From NCBI GenBank assembly GCA_002305715.1, contig DBQD01000063.1, positions 1 to 60,941 on the forward strand: a DNA stretch of 60,941 nt, in the 5' to 3' direction. Source of the stretch: Proteiniphilum sp. UBA1403 (GTDB lineage: Bacteria > Bacteroidota > Bacteroidia > Bacteroidales > Dysgonomonadaceae). Below are positions 25,428 through 33,511 of this stretch, one piece after another (the first letter of the stretch is position 1; the number at the start of each line of letters is the position of its first letter). Position numbers and translations under genes: made by a program. The notes under the pieces are model-generated. The model saw only the letters and a program-made list of their open reading frames with translations. It was not told where the DNA came from and ran no database searches.

Positions 25428-27548
25428 TTATTTTTTCAAAGAGAGCGCAATGCGTTTCCTTTCAAGATCTACCGATAAAACCTTTACTTCCACATGCTGA
25501 TGGAGCGAAACCACCTCTGTTGGATTAGAAATAAAACGATCTGCCAACTCAGAAATATGTACTAATCCGTTCTCTTTGATGCCAATATCTACAAAACAAC
25601 CGAAGTTGGTGATGTTGGTGACAATACCTGGCAGCCTCATTCCCTCTTTCAAATCATGTATGGTGCGAATGTTTTGGTCAAATTCCAGCATTTGCACAGT
25701 GGTACGTGGATCGCGCCCCGGTTTCTCCAATTCCTGCAATATATCAGTCAGCGTTTCAATCCCTGCTTCTTCGGTTATATACTTATTTATGTCGATGGTG
25801 TCGATCATTGCTTTGTTCCGTATCAGTTCCTTTACAGTGCAGTGCAGGTCGCTAGCCATTTTCTCTACAATAGGATAACTCTCAGGGTGAACTGCCGAAT
25901 TGTCCAGTGGGTTTTGTGCATCCTCAATTCGAAGGAAACCGGCACACTGTTCAAATGCTTTAGCTCCCAGGCGAGGCACTTTTTTCAGATCTTTTCGGGA
26001 GCGGAATGGACCGTTTTCCGTGCGCCAATTGACAATATTTTGGGCCAACGACTCTCCCAGTCCCGACACATAGGTGAGCAAATACCTACTTGCCGTATTA
26101 AGATTCACACCCACTATGTTCACACAGTTTTCAACAGTCTGGTCGAGAGAATGTTTCAACTTTGTCTGATCCACATCATGTTGATATTGACCTACTCCAA
26201 TCGATTTAGGATCAATCTTCACCAGTTCGGCCAGCGGATCGCTCAATCGCCGTCCAATTGATACAGCACCCCGAACTGTCACGTCATATTCTGGAAACTC
26301 CTCACGGGCTATTTTGGATGCAGAGTAGACCGATGCCCCACTTTCACTTACAACAAACACCTTTACCTCCTTTTCATAGCGTAAGTTAGAGATAAATCGC
26401 TCTGTCTCACGGCTCGCAGTGCCATTGCCTATAGCAATAGCATCGATCTTGTATGTGGAGACCAGTTTAACTACCTTCGAGGCAGCCTTGGATGTCTCGT
26501 TTTGTGGTGGATGGGGATAGATCGTTTCATTGTGAAGAAGGTCACCTTGCTCATTCAAACAAACCAACTTACATCCGGTGCGAAAACCTGGGTCGATGGC
26601 CAGAATACGTTTCTGTCCCAATGGAGGTGACAGCAACAGTTGGCGTAAATTATCGGCAAAGACAGCAATCGCATCTGCATCTGCTTTTTCTTTCGAAAGA
26701 TTGGCAAATTCTGTCTCTATCGAAGGCTTTAGTAGGCGTTTGTAGGCATCTTCAACAGCCTCCTCTACCTGATCGGCTGCAGGAACATCTCTTATGGCAT
26801 AGCGTGGAACTAACTTATCGAGGCATTTTTCGTCATCCGGGGAGATGGAAACCCGCAGAAACCCTTCTGATTCTCCGCGACGAATAGCTAACAGACGGTG
26901 AGACGGACATTGTGATAACGGTGCTGAGAAATCGAAATAATCGGCATATTTTTCACCTTCCAGTTCTTTTCCCTTCACCACTTTAGACGTGATGATGGCA
27001 TCATGAGAAAATATATTTCGGATCAACTTACGGGCATTTGCATCTTCGTTCACCCATTCTGCAATGATGTCACGCGCCCCTTTCAATGCAGCATTGACAT
27101 CCGCTACCTGTTCATTCAAAAATTGTGCAGCTTTAGTCTCCACATCTCCCTGAGATTGCGCCATAATCCACTTTGCAAGTGGCTCTAAGCCGTTCTTACG
27201 GGCAATTTCGGCACGAGTTTGTCTTTTGGGCTTGAAGGGGAGGTATGTATCTTCCAATTCTGTGCTATCCCAGCAATTTCGAATTTTCTCTTCCAGCTCC
27301 GGTGTCAGTTTCTCCTGCTCTGAAATGGTTTTCAAGATGAATTCTTTTCGCTTTTCCAACTCGCAATATTGCTCGTTTTGAGTCTTAATTTGATCGATCT
27401 GCACTTCGTCGAGTCCTCCCGTAGCCTCCTTCCTATATCGACTAATAAACGGAATTGTAGCTCCTCCATCAAGCAATTCCACGGTGTTTTTTACACTTTT
27501 AAGAGAGAGTCCGAGTGACTTGGAAATCAATGTGTATATGTGTGACAT
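25428..27548 (-). CDS. tex: RNA-binding transcription accessory protein Tex
   Basis: Tex is a conserved nucleic-acid-binding protein linked to transcription and stress survival. The 706-aa protein has the usual order of domains. An N-terminal helical Tex domain (GGATIPFISRYRKEATGGLD) comes first. A YqgF/RuvC-like domain (RILAIDPGFRTGCKLV) follows, then helix-hairpin-helix segments (LLTYVSGLGESLAQNIV). A C-terminal S1 RNA-binding domain (IVTNITNFGCFVDIGIKENG, then LVHISELA) ends the protein. It is a single gene divergent from radA. Confidence 0.94.
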   Translation of the reverse strand: MSHIYTLISKSLGLSLKSVKNTVELLDGGATIPFISRYRKEATGGLDEVQIDQIKTQNEQYCELEKRKEFILKTISEQEKLTPELEEKIRNCWDSTELEDTYLPFKPKRQTRAEIARKNGLEPLAKWIMAQSQGDVETKAAQFLNEQVADVNAALKGARDIIAEWVNEDANARKLIRNIFSHDAIITSKVVKGKELEGEKYADYFDFSAPLSQCPSHRLLAIRRGESEGFLRVSISPDDEKCLDKLVPRYAIRDVPAADQVEEAVEDAYKRLLKPSIETEFANLSKEKADADAIAVFADNLRQLLLSPPLGQKRILAIDPGFRTGCKLVCLNEQGDLLHNETIYPHPPQNETSKAASKVVKLVSTYKIDAIAIGNGTASRETERFISNLRYEKEVKVFVVSESGASVYSASKIAREEFPEYDVTVRGAVSIGRRLSDPLAELVKIDPKSIGVGQYQHDVDQTKLKHSLDQTVENCVNIVGVNLNTASRYLLTYVSGLGESLAQNIVNWRTENGPFRSRKDLKKVPRLGAKAFEQCAGFLRIEDAQNPLDNSAVHPESYPIVEKMASDLHCTVKELIRNKAMIDTIDINKYITEEAGIETLTDILQELEKPGRDPRTTVQMLEFDQNIRTIHDLKEGMRLPGIVTNITNFGCFVDIGIKENGLVHISELADRFISNPTEVVSLHQHVEVKVLSVDLERKRIALSLKK

Positions 27549-27692
27549 CCAGAAATAGTATAAATCGTTATAATAAGTAGGTTAGCCTTTCTCTGGCCTT
27601 CCCGGTTTGGCTGTTTCTGCAATATGCAACCCACCGCCGACCACAAAAGTACAAGAAATTTCTCTATCTTTACCTCATTAAACAACGACAGT

Positions 27693-29060
27693 ATGGCAAA
27701 ACTAAAATCGGTCTATTTTTGCAGTAATTGCGGCCATGAATCACCCAAGTGGTTGGGCAAATGTCCCTCTTGCGGCGAATGGTCTACCTTTGTGGAGGAG
27801 ATTGTGCGCAAGGATGCAGTCTCCAAACAGGAAGATACTCGCTCTTTCAGTCAGGGGAAAAGCCTGCCAACCACGTTGCGGGAGATAAAGGCTGATGAGG
27901 CCCCCCGCCTCGATATGCAGGATGTGGAACTCAATCGCGTATTGGGTGGAGGTTTAGTGCCGGCGTCTGTTGTGCTAATTGGTGGTGAGCCAGGTATTGG
28001 GAAATCTACGTTGGTGTTGCAGACTATTTTGAAGCTGAAGGATACTCGCACGCTTTATGTTTCCGGTGAGGAGAGTGCACGTCAGCTGAAACTCAGAGCT
28101 GAACGGATTGGAATTGAAAATGATAATTGTCTGATTGTATGTGAGACCAATCTCGATGAGATTTTCAAACATGTGAAGCAGGTGTCGCCACAATTGTTGA
28201 TTATAGATTCCATTCAAACTGTCTACAGCGACGCTTTAGAGTCCTCTCCCGGTAGCATATCTCAGGTTCGGGAGTGTGCCGCAATGCTCCTGAAATTCGC
28301 CAAACAATCGGGTACGCCGGTTCTGTTAATCGGTCACATCACCAAAGAGGGAAGCATTGCTGGTCCAAAGATTCTGGAACATATTGTAGATACCGTTTTG
28401 CAGTTTGAAGGTGATCAGCACTATATGTACCGTATTTTACGAGGCATTAAAAACCGCTTTGGAAGTACAGCTGAGTTGGGGATATACGAAATGAACCAGT
28501 CGGGTCTGCGCGAGGTAAGCAATCCCTCCGAATTATTGCTAACGCATAATCACGACGGGTTGAGTGGCGTCTCCATTGCTGCCGCCATTGAAGGAGTTCG
28601 CCCTTTTGTAATTGAAACACAGTCACTGGTTAGCACTGCAGCTTATGGCACACCTCAGCGATCAGCCACGGGATACGATATCAGAAGGATGAACATGCTG
28701 CTGGCTGTTCTCGAGAAAAGAGCTGGCTTTAAACTTGCCCAAAAAGATGTTTTTCTCAATATTGCGGGAGGTTTGCGTGTAAACGATCCCGGCATGGACC
28801 TCTCGGTCATCAGTGCGGTACTCTCCTCCAGCCTCGATATGGCTATCGATCAACAGACCTGTCTCTGTGGGGAGGTTGGTTTATCGGGAGAAATACGACC
28901 TGTGAACCGTATCGAGCAACGTATTCAAGAAGCTGAGAAGCTGGGGTTCAATCGAATGATCATCCCTGCTAATAACCTGAAGAGCATGCAAAAGAAGACA
29001 ACAATGGAGTTGCTGCAAGTGAAAAAGGTGAGTGATGCTTTTCGCCTTTTGTTCTCCTAA
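27693..29060 (+). CDS. radA: DNA repair protein RadA
   Basis: RadA is a RecA-like branch-migration ATPase for recombinational repair. The 455-aa protein starts with a four-cysteine zinc finger (CSNCG and CPSCGEW). The ATPase core has Walker A GGEPGIGKSTL and the RadA-specific KNRFG motif. The C-terminal Lon-protease-like domain includes LCGEVGLSGEIRPV. ATG 27693 (MAKLKSVYFCSNCG) is the conserved start; an upstream ATG at 27624 adds 23 non-conserved residues. A near-consensus TATCTTTA at 27665 may be its -7 box. Confidence 0.94.
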   Translation: MAKLKSVYFCSNCGHESPKWLGKCPSCGEWSTFVEEIVRKDAVSKQEDTRSFSQGKSLPTTLREIKADEAPRLDMQDVELNRVLGGGLVPASVVLIGGEPGIGKSTLVLQTILKLKDTRTLYVSGEESARQLKLRAERIGIENDNCLIVCETNLDEIFKHVKQVSPQLLIIDSIQTVYSDALESSPGSISQVRECAAMLLKFAKQSGTPVLLIGHITKEGSIAGPKILEHIVDTVLQFEGDQHYMYRILRGIKNRFGSTAELGIYEMNQSGLREVSNPSELLLTHNHDGLSGVSIAAAIEGVRPFVIETQSLVSTAAYGTPQRSATGYDIRRMNMLLAVLEKRAGFKLAQKDVFLNIAGGLRVNDPGMDLSVISAVLSSSLDMAIDQQTCLCGEVGLSGEIRPVNRIEQRIQEAEKLGFNRMIIPANNLKSMQKKTTMELLQVKKVSDAFRLLFS

Positions 29061-29138
29061 TTCCCGAAGATTGGCCTATTCCATCCTGCCAAAACGAAAA
29101 TAAGCAGGGCAATCTTTTTATATCTCAAAAAATTATAG

Positions 29139-29146
29139 TACATTTG
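29139..29146 (+). promoter_or_regulatory. -7 box of the tRNA-Cys promoter
   Basis: TACATTTG matches TAnnTTTG and lies 20 bases before the tRNA 5' end. The -33 region is T-rich (around 29115-29120) without an exact TTTG. Confidence 0.6.
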
Positions 29147-29166
29147 CATCCGCTTTGTGCAAATAG

Positions 29167-29240
29167 GGTACCTTGGCCGAGTGGTTAGGCACCGGTCTGC
29201 AAAACCGTTGACGGCGGTTCGAATCCGCCAGGTACCTCCA
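29167..29240 (+). tRNA. tRNA-Cys(GCA)
   Basis: The acceptor stem GGTACCT pairs with AGGTACC, and the 3' CCA (29238-29240) is encoded. The anticodon loop CTGCAAA contains GCA. The T-arm is GGCGG-TTCGAAT-CCGCC. The outermost anticodon-stem pair is a C-U mismatch, where E. coli tRNA-Cys has a G-U. A strong terminator follows. Confidence 0.95.
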
Positions 29241-29246
29241 ATAGTT

Positions 29247-29285
29247 CGGAACCGATCATTCCAGATGACCGGTTCCGATTTTTTT
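29247..29285 (+). terminator. Terminator of tRNA-Cys
   Basis: CGGAACCG (29247-29254) and CGGTTCCG (29270-29277) form an eight-pair stem. A run of T follows at 29279-29285. It starts seven bases after the tRNA CCA end. Confidence 0.85.
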
Positions 29286-29383
29286 ATCACAAAAGCAACG
29301 AGGAAGCCTCAGGTTGGAAATGTGCAGGTAATCATCTAATAGAAGTACAGGAGTCGATTAAATAAAAGTTACCTGAATATCCT

Positions 29384-29701
29384 TTAACGCTGATGCGTAT
29401 CATCATTTTTAAAGGCTTCGGAGACTTTGGTAAAATTCTCCCTCCATGCCTCAGATACTGCATCGAAGAAATCGATGGCGCTCTCTCTGACAATATCCCA
29501 TTTTCCGTTGGTTCTATTTTCATACTCCTCCAACTTCGCGGATAGGTTATTTTTGAGCTCCTTAAGGTAATCGATTCTATCGCGATATGTCTCTTTGGCG
29601 TCATCTGCAATTTCACCGGCTTTTTCCTCTAATTTCGAAATATAATCGGTCAATTCATTCACCAATTTATATGTTTTTTGTTTGAAATCTTCTCCATTCA
29701 T
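29384..29701 (-). CDS. Small coiled-coil protein
   Basis: The 105-aa protein is highly charged and predicted to be almost all helix, with heptad-like DYISKLEEKAGEIADDAKET and YLKELKNNLSAKLEEYENRT. It resembles small stress-associated coiled-coil proteins of the sll1863-like type, but I cannot confirm the family. No signal or membrane segment is present. ATG 29701 (MNGEDFKQK) is preferred to the start ten codons upstream (MKVTSKHIHT), which looks non-conserved. It is a single gene between tRNA-Cys and adk. Confidence 0.7.
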   Translation of the reverse strand: MNGEDFKQKTYKLVNELTDYISKLEEKAGEIADDAKETYRDRIDYLKELKNNLSAKLEEYENRTNGKWDIVRESAIDFFDAVSEAWRENFTKVSEAFKNDDTHQR

Positions 29702-29888
29702 TGTGTGTATATGTTTTGATGTAACTTTCAATTAGAAACAAATTGGTTTACAGGATGGTTCAACAATAAGGGTCAATTCACCTGTTGAAAGGCTTTTCAC
29801 TATATGCATGCATCTCATGCGTTAATTATTTTGGTTCTGAATTTGCTATTTAAGGTGACAAGAAGTAAGCAAAAAGAAGGAAAAAAGG

Positions 29889-29896
29889 TATCTTTG
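29889..29896 (+). promoter_or_regulatory. -7 box of the adk-obgE-pgeF promoter
   Basis: TATCTTTG matches TAnnTTTG exactly and lies 21 bases before the adk ATG. A -33 TTTG is not seen at the usual spacing. Confidence 0.6.
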
Positions 29897-29917
29897 TAAC
29901 ATAATTCCAAATCAAGT

Positions 29918-30493
29918 ATGTTGAATATCGTAATTTTTGGGGCTCCTGGATCAGGTAAAGGAACCCAAAGCGAGAAGTTAATCGAGAGATATGGACTACA
30001 ACACATTTCTACGGGCGATTTACTTCGATCAGAAATAAAAGCAAACAGTGAACTGGGACAGTTGGCTGACTCCTACATGTCGAAAGGACAGTTAGTCCCC
30101 GATAAGGTCGTGGTTGACATGTTGGAGGCATTAGTCAGTAAGTGCAATAAATGCAAAGGATTCATTTTTGATGGCTTTCCCCGAACAATTGCTCAGGGTG
30201 AAGCTCTGGATGCCATGTTGAAGAAATATACTGTAAAAGTAGACGTGGTTTTGAGCTTGAAAGTGCCGGATGAAGAATTGATAACGAGATTATTGAAGCG
30301 AGGTGAGGTCTCAGGTCGTTCAGACGACAATCGGGAGACCATTGTGAATCGTCTTCAAGTGTATTATGATCAGACCGCCCCTCTGAAAGACTATTACAGT
30401 AAACAGGGTAATTTAGTGGAAATACCCGGTCAAGGTTCTATTGATGAGATTTTTACGCATATAGCAACCGCAGTAGATCGGATAATTAATTAA
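29918..30493 (+). CDS. adk: Adenylate kinase
   Basis: The enzyme balances ATP, ADP and AMP. The 191-aa protein has the P-loop FGAPGSGKGTQ at residues 6-16, the AMP-binding HISTGDLLR, and the signature FIFDGFPRTIAQ. The LID is short (GRSDDNRETI) with no zinc cysteines, so this is the short form. It begins a tight run: obgE starts four bases later and pgeF 14 bases after that. Confidence 0.96.
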   Translation: MLNIVIFGAPGSGKGTQSEKLIERYGLQHISTGDLLRSEIKANSELGQLADSYMSKGQLVPDKVVVDMLEALVSKCNKCKGFIFDGFPRTIAQGEALDAMLKKYTVKVDVVLSLKVPDEELITRLLKRGEVSGRSDDNRETIVNRLQVYYDQTAPLKDYYSKQGNLVEIPGQGSIDEIFTHIATAVDRIIN

Positions 30494-30497
30494 AAAC

Positions 30498-31649
30498 ATG
30501 GCAGAAACCAATTTCGTAGATTATGTAAAGATATTTTGCCGCTCCGGAAAGGGCGGTCGTGGTTCTTCTCACTTCCGTCGGGAGAAATATATCCCCAAAG
30601 GTGGACCGGATGGAGGTGATGGAGGCGACGGAGGAAACATTGTCTTACGTGGTAATCGCAATTACTGGACCTTGCTCCATTTGCGTTATCAGCGGCATAT
30701 CTTTGCAGGTCATGGCGAAGGTGGCTCCAAATCGCAACGCTCCGGCAAAAAAGGAGAAACCAAGTATATCGATGTTCCTTGCGGCACAGTGGCCTACGAT
30801 GCGCATACCGGGGAATACCTGTGCGACATCACCGATGATGGTCAGGAAGTAGTATTACTCAAGGGTGGACGCGGAGGACTTGGGAATCAAAATTTCAAGA
30901 CTGCAACCAACCAGGCACCCCGTTATGCTCAACCCGGGGAGCCGTATGAGGAGCGTTGGGTTATTCTGGAGTTGAAGTTATTGGCAGATGTAGGGCTTGT
31001 TGGTTTCCCCAATGCCGGTAAGTCCACACTCCTTTCAGTTGTTTCCGCTGCGAAACCAAAGATTGCCAATTATCCATTTACCACACTTGAGCCCAATCTC
31101 GGCATTGTGAGTTACCGCGACGGTAAATCGTTTGTGATGGCTGATATACCCGGTATCATTGAAGGAGCGAGTGAGGGGAAGGGACTTGGACTACGTTTTC
31201 TTCGTCACATTGAGCGCAATTCTTTGTTGCTCTTTATGGTGCCTGCCGATAGCGATGACATTCGAAAAGAGTATGAGATTCTGCTGCAGGAATTAAAGCA
31301 GTACAATCCGGAACTGTTGGACAAAACACATGTGTTGGCCATCTCAAAATCGGATATGCTAGACGAGGAGTTGATGGATGAGATTCGGAAAGACCTACCC
31401 TCTATACCGCATCTCTTTATCTCTTCGGTCACCGGTTACAACATTACCTTGTTGAAAGATATGTTGTGGCGTGAGCTTAACTCGCAGGATATTATACCGG
31501 TTGTTGCGGCTCGTCACTCACTGGTTCACAGAAACCTTGATGTTACATCGCTTGAGTTTGAACCGGAGGAGGATTTTTCTGCAGACCAAGATGTTGACGA
31601 CTCAGATGTAGAGTACGATGAGGATGACGATTTTTACTACGAAGAATAG
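30498..31649 (+). CDS. obgE: GTPase ObgE/CgtA
   Basis: Obg is an essential GTPase for 50S ribosome maturation and stress signalling. The 383-aa protein has the glycine-rich Obg fold (FRREKYIPKGGPDGGDGGDG). The G domain follows with G1 GFPNAGKSTLL, G3 DIPGII, G4 ISKSDM and G5 SSVTG. The C-terminus is a strongly acidic Asp/Glu tail (DVDDSDVEYDEDDD) typical of the phylum. It is in one operon with adk and pgeF. Confidence 0.96.
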   Translation: MAETNFVDYVKIFCRSGKGGRGSSHFRREKYIPKGGPDGGDGGDGGNIVLRGNRNYWTLLHLRYQRHIFAGHGEGGSKSQRSGKKGETKYIDVPCGTVAYDAHTGEYLCDITDDGQEVVLLKGGRGGLGNQNFKTATNQAPRYAQPGEPYEERWVILELKLLADVGLVGFPNAGKSTLLSVVSAAKPKIANYPFTTLEPNLGIVSYRDGKSFVMADIPGIIEGASEGKGLGLRFLRHIERNSLLLFMVPADSDDIRKEYEILLQELKQYNPELLDKTHVLAISKSDMLDEELMDEIRKDLPSIPHLFISSVTGYNITLLKDMLWRELNSQDIIPVVAARHSLVHRNLDVTSLEFEPEEDFSADQDVDDSDVEYDEDDDFYYEE

Positions 31650-31663
31650 GAGTCTGACTTATT

Positions 31664-32491
31664 ATGAAGGTGCATCCGCAATACGAAAATATACTTCAGT
31701 TTGATCTCTTTAATAGAGAACAAGAGATTCAGCATTTTTCTACTACCCGTTTGGGTGGTGTGAGCAACGGCACCTATGCTTCGTTCAATATGGGCAATTT
31801 CTCCGATGATAATCCCTTGCATATCTACGAGAATCGTCAGATCCTCGCACGTATGTTTTATATGGAGATCGACCAGTTTATCATTCCTCATCAAACACAT
31901 AGCAGTCGTATCCTTGTTATCGACGATGACTTCCTTGCAATGGACCGGCCGACGGCCATTGAGACATTGTATGGAGTGGATGCAACCATCACCACCAAAA
32001 AAGGATTGTTCCTTTGTGTCACTACAGCCGATTGTGTACCCATTATCTTGTACGACAAAAAAAAGGAGGTTATTGCCGCTATTCACGCCGGATGGAAAGG
32101 TACAGTCGGACATATTGTCGCAAAAACAATCAACGAAATGTGTCGCCTTTACCAGTCGTCCCCTGCCGATATATTAGCCGGAATAGGACCATCAATCAGT
32201 CAACCCAATTACGAAGTAGGCGATGAGGTAGAAGCAGCATTTGTTGCGGAAGGATTCGACCTCTCTGATGATGCTGTTGCATACAGGAAAAATCCATCAT
32301 CGAAATGTCATCTCGACCTGAAGGAGATAAATAGGAGAGAGCTCATTCGTTTGGGTATTCTCCCTGAGAACATTGAAAAGTGTACCCTTTGCACTTTTGA
32401 AAGAGAGGATTTATTCTTTTCTGCACGTAGGCAGACAGAACATTCCGGAAGAATGTTAACCGGTATTATGATGGAAAACGACTATCTTTAA
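31664..32491 (+). CDS. pgeF: Purine nucleoside phosphorylase/laccase-domain protein (YfiH/PgeF family)
   Basis: Members of this family (formerly DUF152, human LACC1) act on purine nucleosides, and PgeF edits peptidoglycan precursors. The 275-aa protein shows the metal-binding residues in VTTADCVPII and AAIHAGWKGT. It also has GIGPSISQPNYEVG and the C-terminal CTLCTFEREDLFFSARR. Which of the two activities applies is not decidable from sequence. It is the last gene of the adk-obgE run and precedes a terminator. Confidence 0.87.
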   Translation: MKVHPQYENILQFDLFNREQEIQHFSTTRLGGVSNGTYASFNMGNFSDDNPLHIYENRQILARMFYMEIDQFIIPHQTHSSRILVIDDDFLAMDRPTAIETLYGVDATITTKKGLFLCVTTADCVPIILYDKKKEVIAAIHAGWKGTVGHIVAKTINEMCRLYQSSPADILAGIGPSISQPNYEVGDEVEAAFVAEGFDLSDDAVAYRKNPSSKCHLDLKEINRRELIRLGILPENIEKCTLCTFEREDLFFSARRQTEHSGRMLTGIMMENDYL

Positions 32492-32551
32492 AAGCTCTCT
32501 TCGATACGATGAACAAGTGTTGGTTTTTATTGAGCCGATCTAAAAATGAAT

Positions 32552-32585
32552 AAAGGGAATAACTTGCAGAAGTAATTCCCTTTTT
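32552..32585 (+). terminator. Terminator after pgeF
   Basis: AAAGGGAATAACTT (32552-32565) pairs with AAGTAATTCCCTTT (32570-32583) with one mismatch, around a GCAG loop, and the T-tract extends to 32585. Its A-rich upstream arm could also stop sodB transcripts arriving from the right. Confidence 0.8.
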
Positions 32586-32630
32586 ACTATTTCAAGCGTG
32601 GTCTTATGCAGACCAAGCGTTTGCGTTTAC

Positions 32631-33320
32631 TTAATAACGAGCACTTACTACGTCCCAATCAATAATGCTCCAAAGAGCCTTCAGGTGGTCGGCACGGCGG
32701 TTCTGATAGTCGAGGTAATAAGAGTGTTCCCATACGTCGAAGCCCAAGATTGGAGTTAATCCTTTGGTGATAGGATTACCCGCATTGCTTTCCTTTTCGA
32801 TAGATAGTTTGCCACTTGCATCTTTCGCCAGCCACACCCATCCTGAACCGAATACAGAAACGCCGGCAGCATTGAATTCCTCTTTAAACTTTTCAAACGA
32901 GCCATATTGACTGTTGATAGCTTCTGCCAGTGCACCTTTGGGCTCGCCGCCTCCGTTTTTCTTGAATGAAGTAAAATAGAGGTTGTGATTGTAAATCTGG
33001 CCTGCATTGTTGAAAATGGCGCCATCGCTTTCTTTCACGACTGTTTCAAGATCAGCATCTTCAAATTTTGTACCTACAACCAATTTATTAAGGTTGTCTA
33101 CATAAGCTTGGTGATGTTTGCCATAATGGAGTTCAACTGTTTGTTTACCAATAACTGGCTCCAAGGCATCTGTTTCATACGGTAATGCTACTTTTTCAAA
33201 TTTCATATTGACGTTGTTTTTAGAATTGTTATTTTCGTTATTTTTAGCGGTGACATTATTGCACATCACGAGTGTAAGTGCAAATAATCCTGTCAAAAGA
33301 ATCGAATGAATTTTTTTCAT
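32631..33320 (-). CDS. sodB: Fe/Mn superoxide dismutase with N-terminal lipoprotein-type export signal
   Basis: The enzyme converts superoxide to hydrogen peroxide and oxygen. From ATG 33320 the protein is 229 aa. A signal KIHSILLTGLFALTLVMC gives a lipobox LVMC with Cys near residue 20, then an Asn-rich linker leads to the SOD domain starting KFEKVALPYETDALEP. Metal ligands lie in LHYGKHHQAYVDNLN, IYNHNLYF and DVWEHSYYLDYQ. The NNAGQ and FGSGWVW contexts resemble the iron or cambialistic type. The TTG/ATG region upstream of 33320 encodes no conserved sequence. An internal ATG before KFEKV could make a cytosolic form. Confidence 0.9.
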   Translation of the reverse strand: MKKIHSILLTGLFALTLVMCNNVTAKNNENNNSKNNVNMKFEKVALPYETDALEPVIGKQTVELHYGKHHQAYVDNLNKLVVGTKFEDADLETVVKESDGAIFNNAGQIYNHNLYFTSFKKNGGGEPKGALAEAINSQYGSFEKFKEEFNAAGVSVFGSGWVWLAKDASGKLSIEKESNAGNPITKGLTPILGFDVWEHSYYLDYQNRRADHLKALWSIIDWDVVSARY

Positions 33321-33511
33321 TGTTCGAATATTTTTGCTGTTTCCTTTATAACGAAAACAATCTGCATTTGTTCGATTTTTTTTACGATGAAAAAGATGAA
33401 AGCACGAAAAATAATTCCATAAAAAGAAAATAACAGCCAAATATATTACTATCAGGCTGTTATTTTAAATGTGAAAAGCTATTACTTTTCTCTATGAGTT
33501 GTTTAAAGAAT

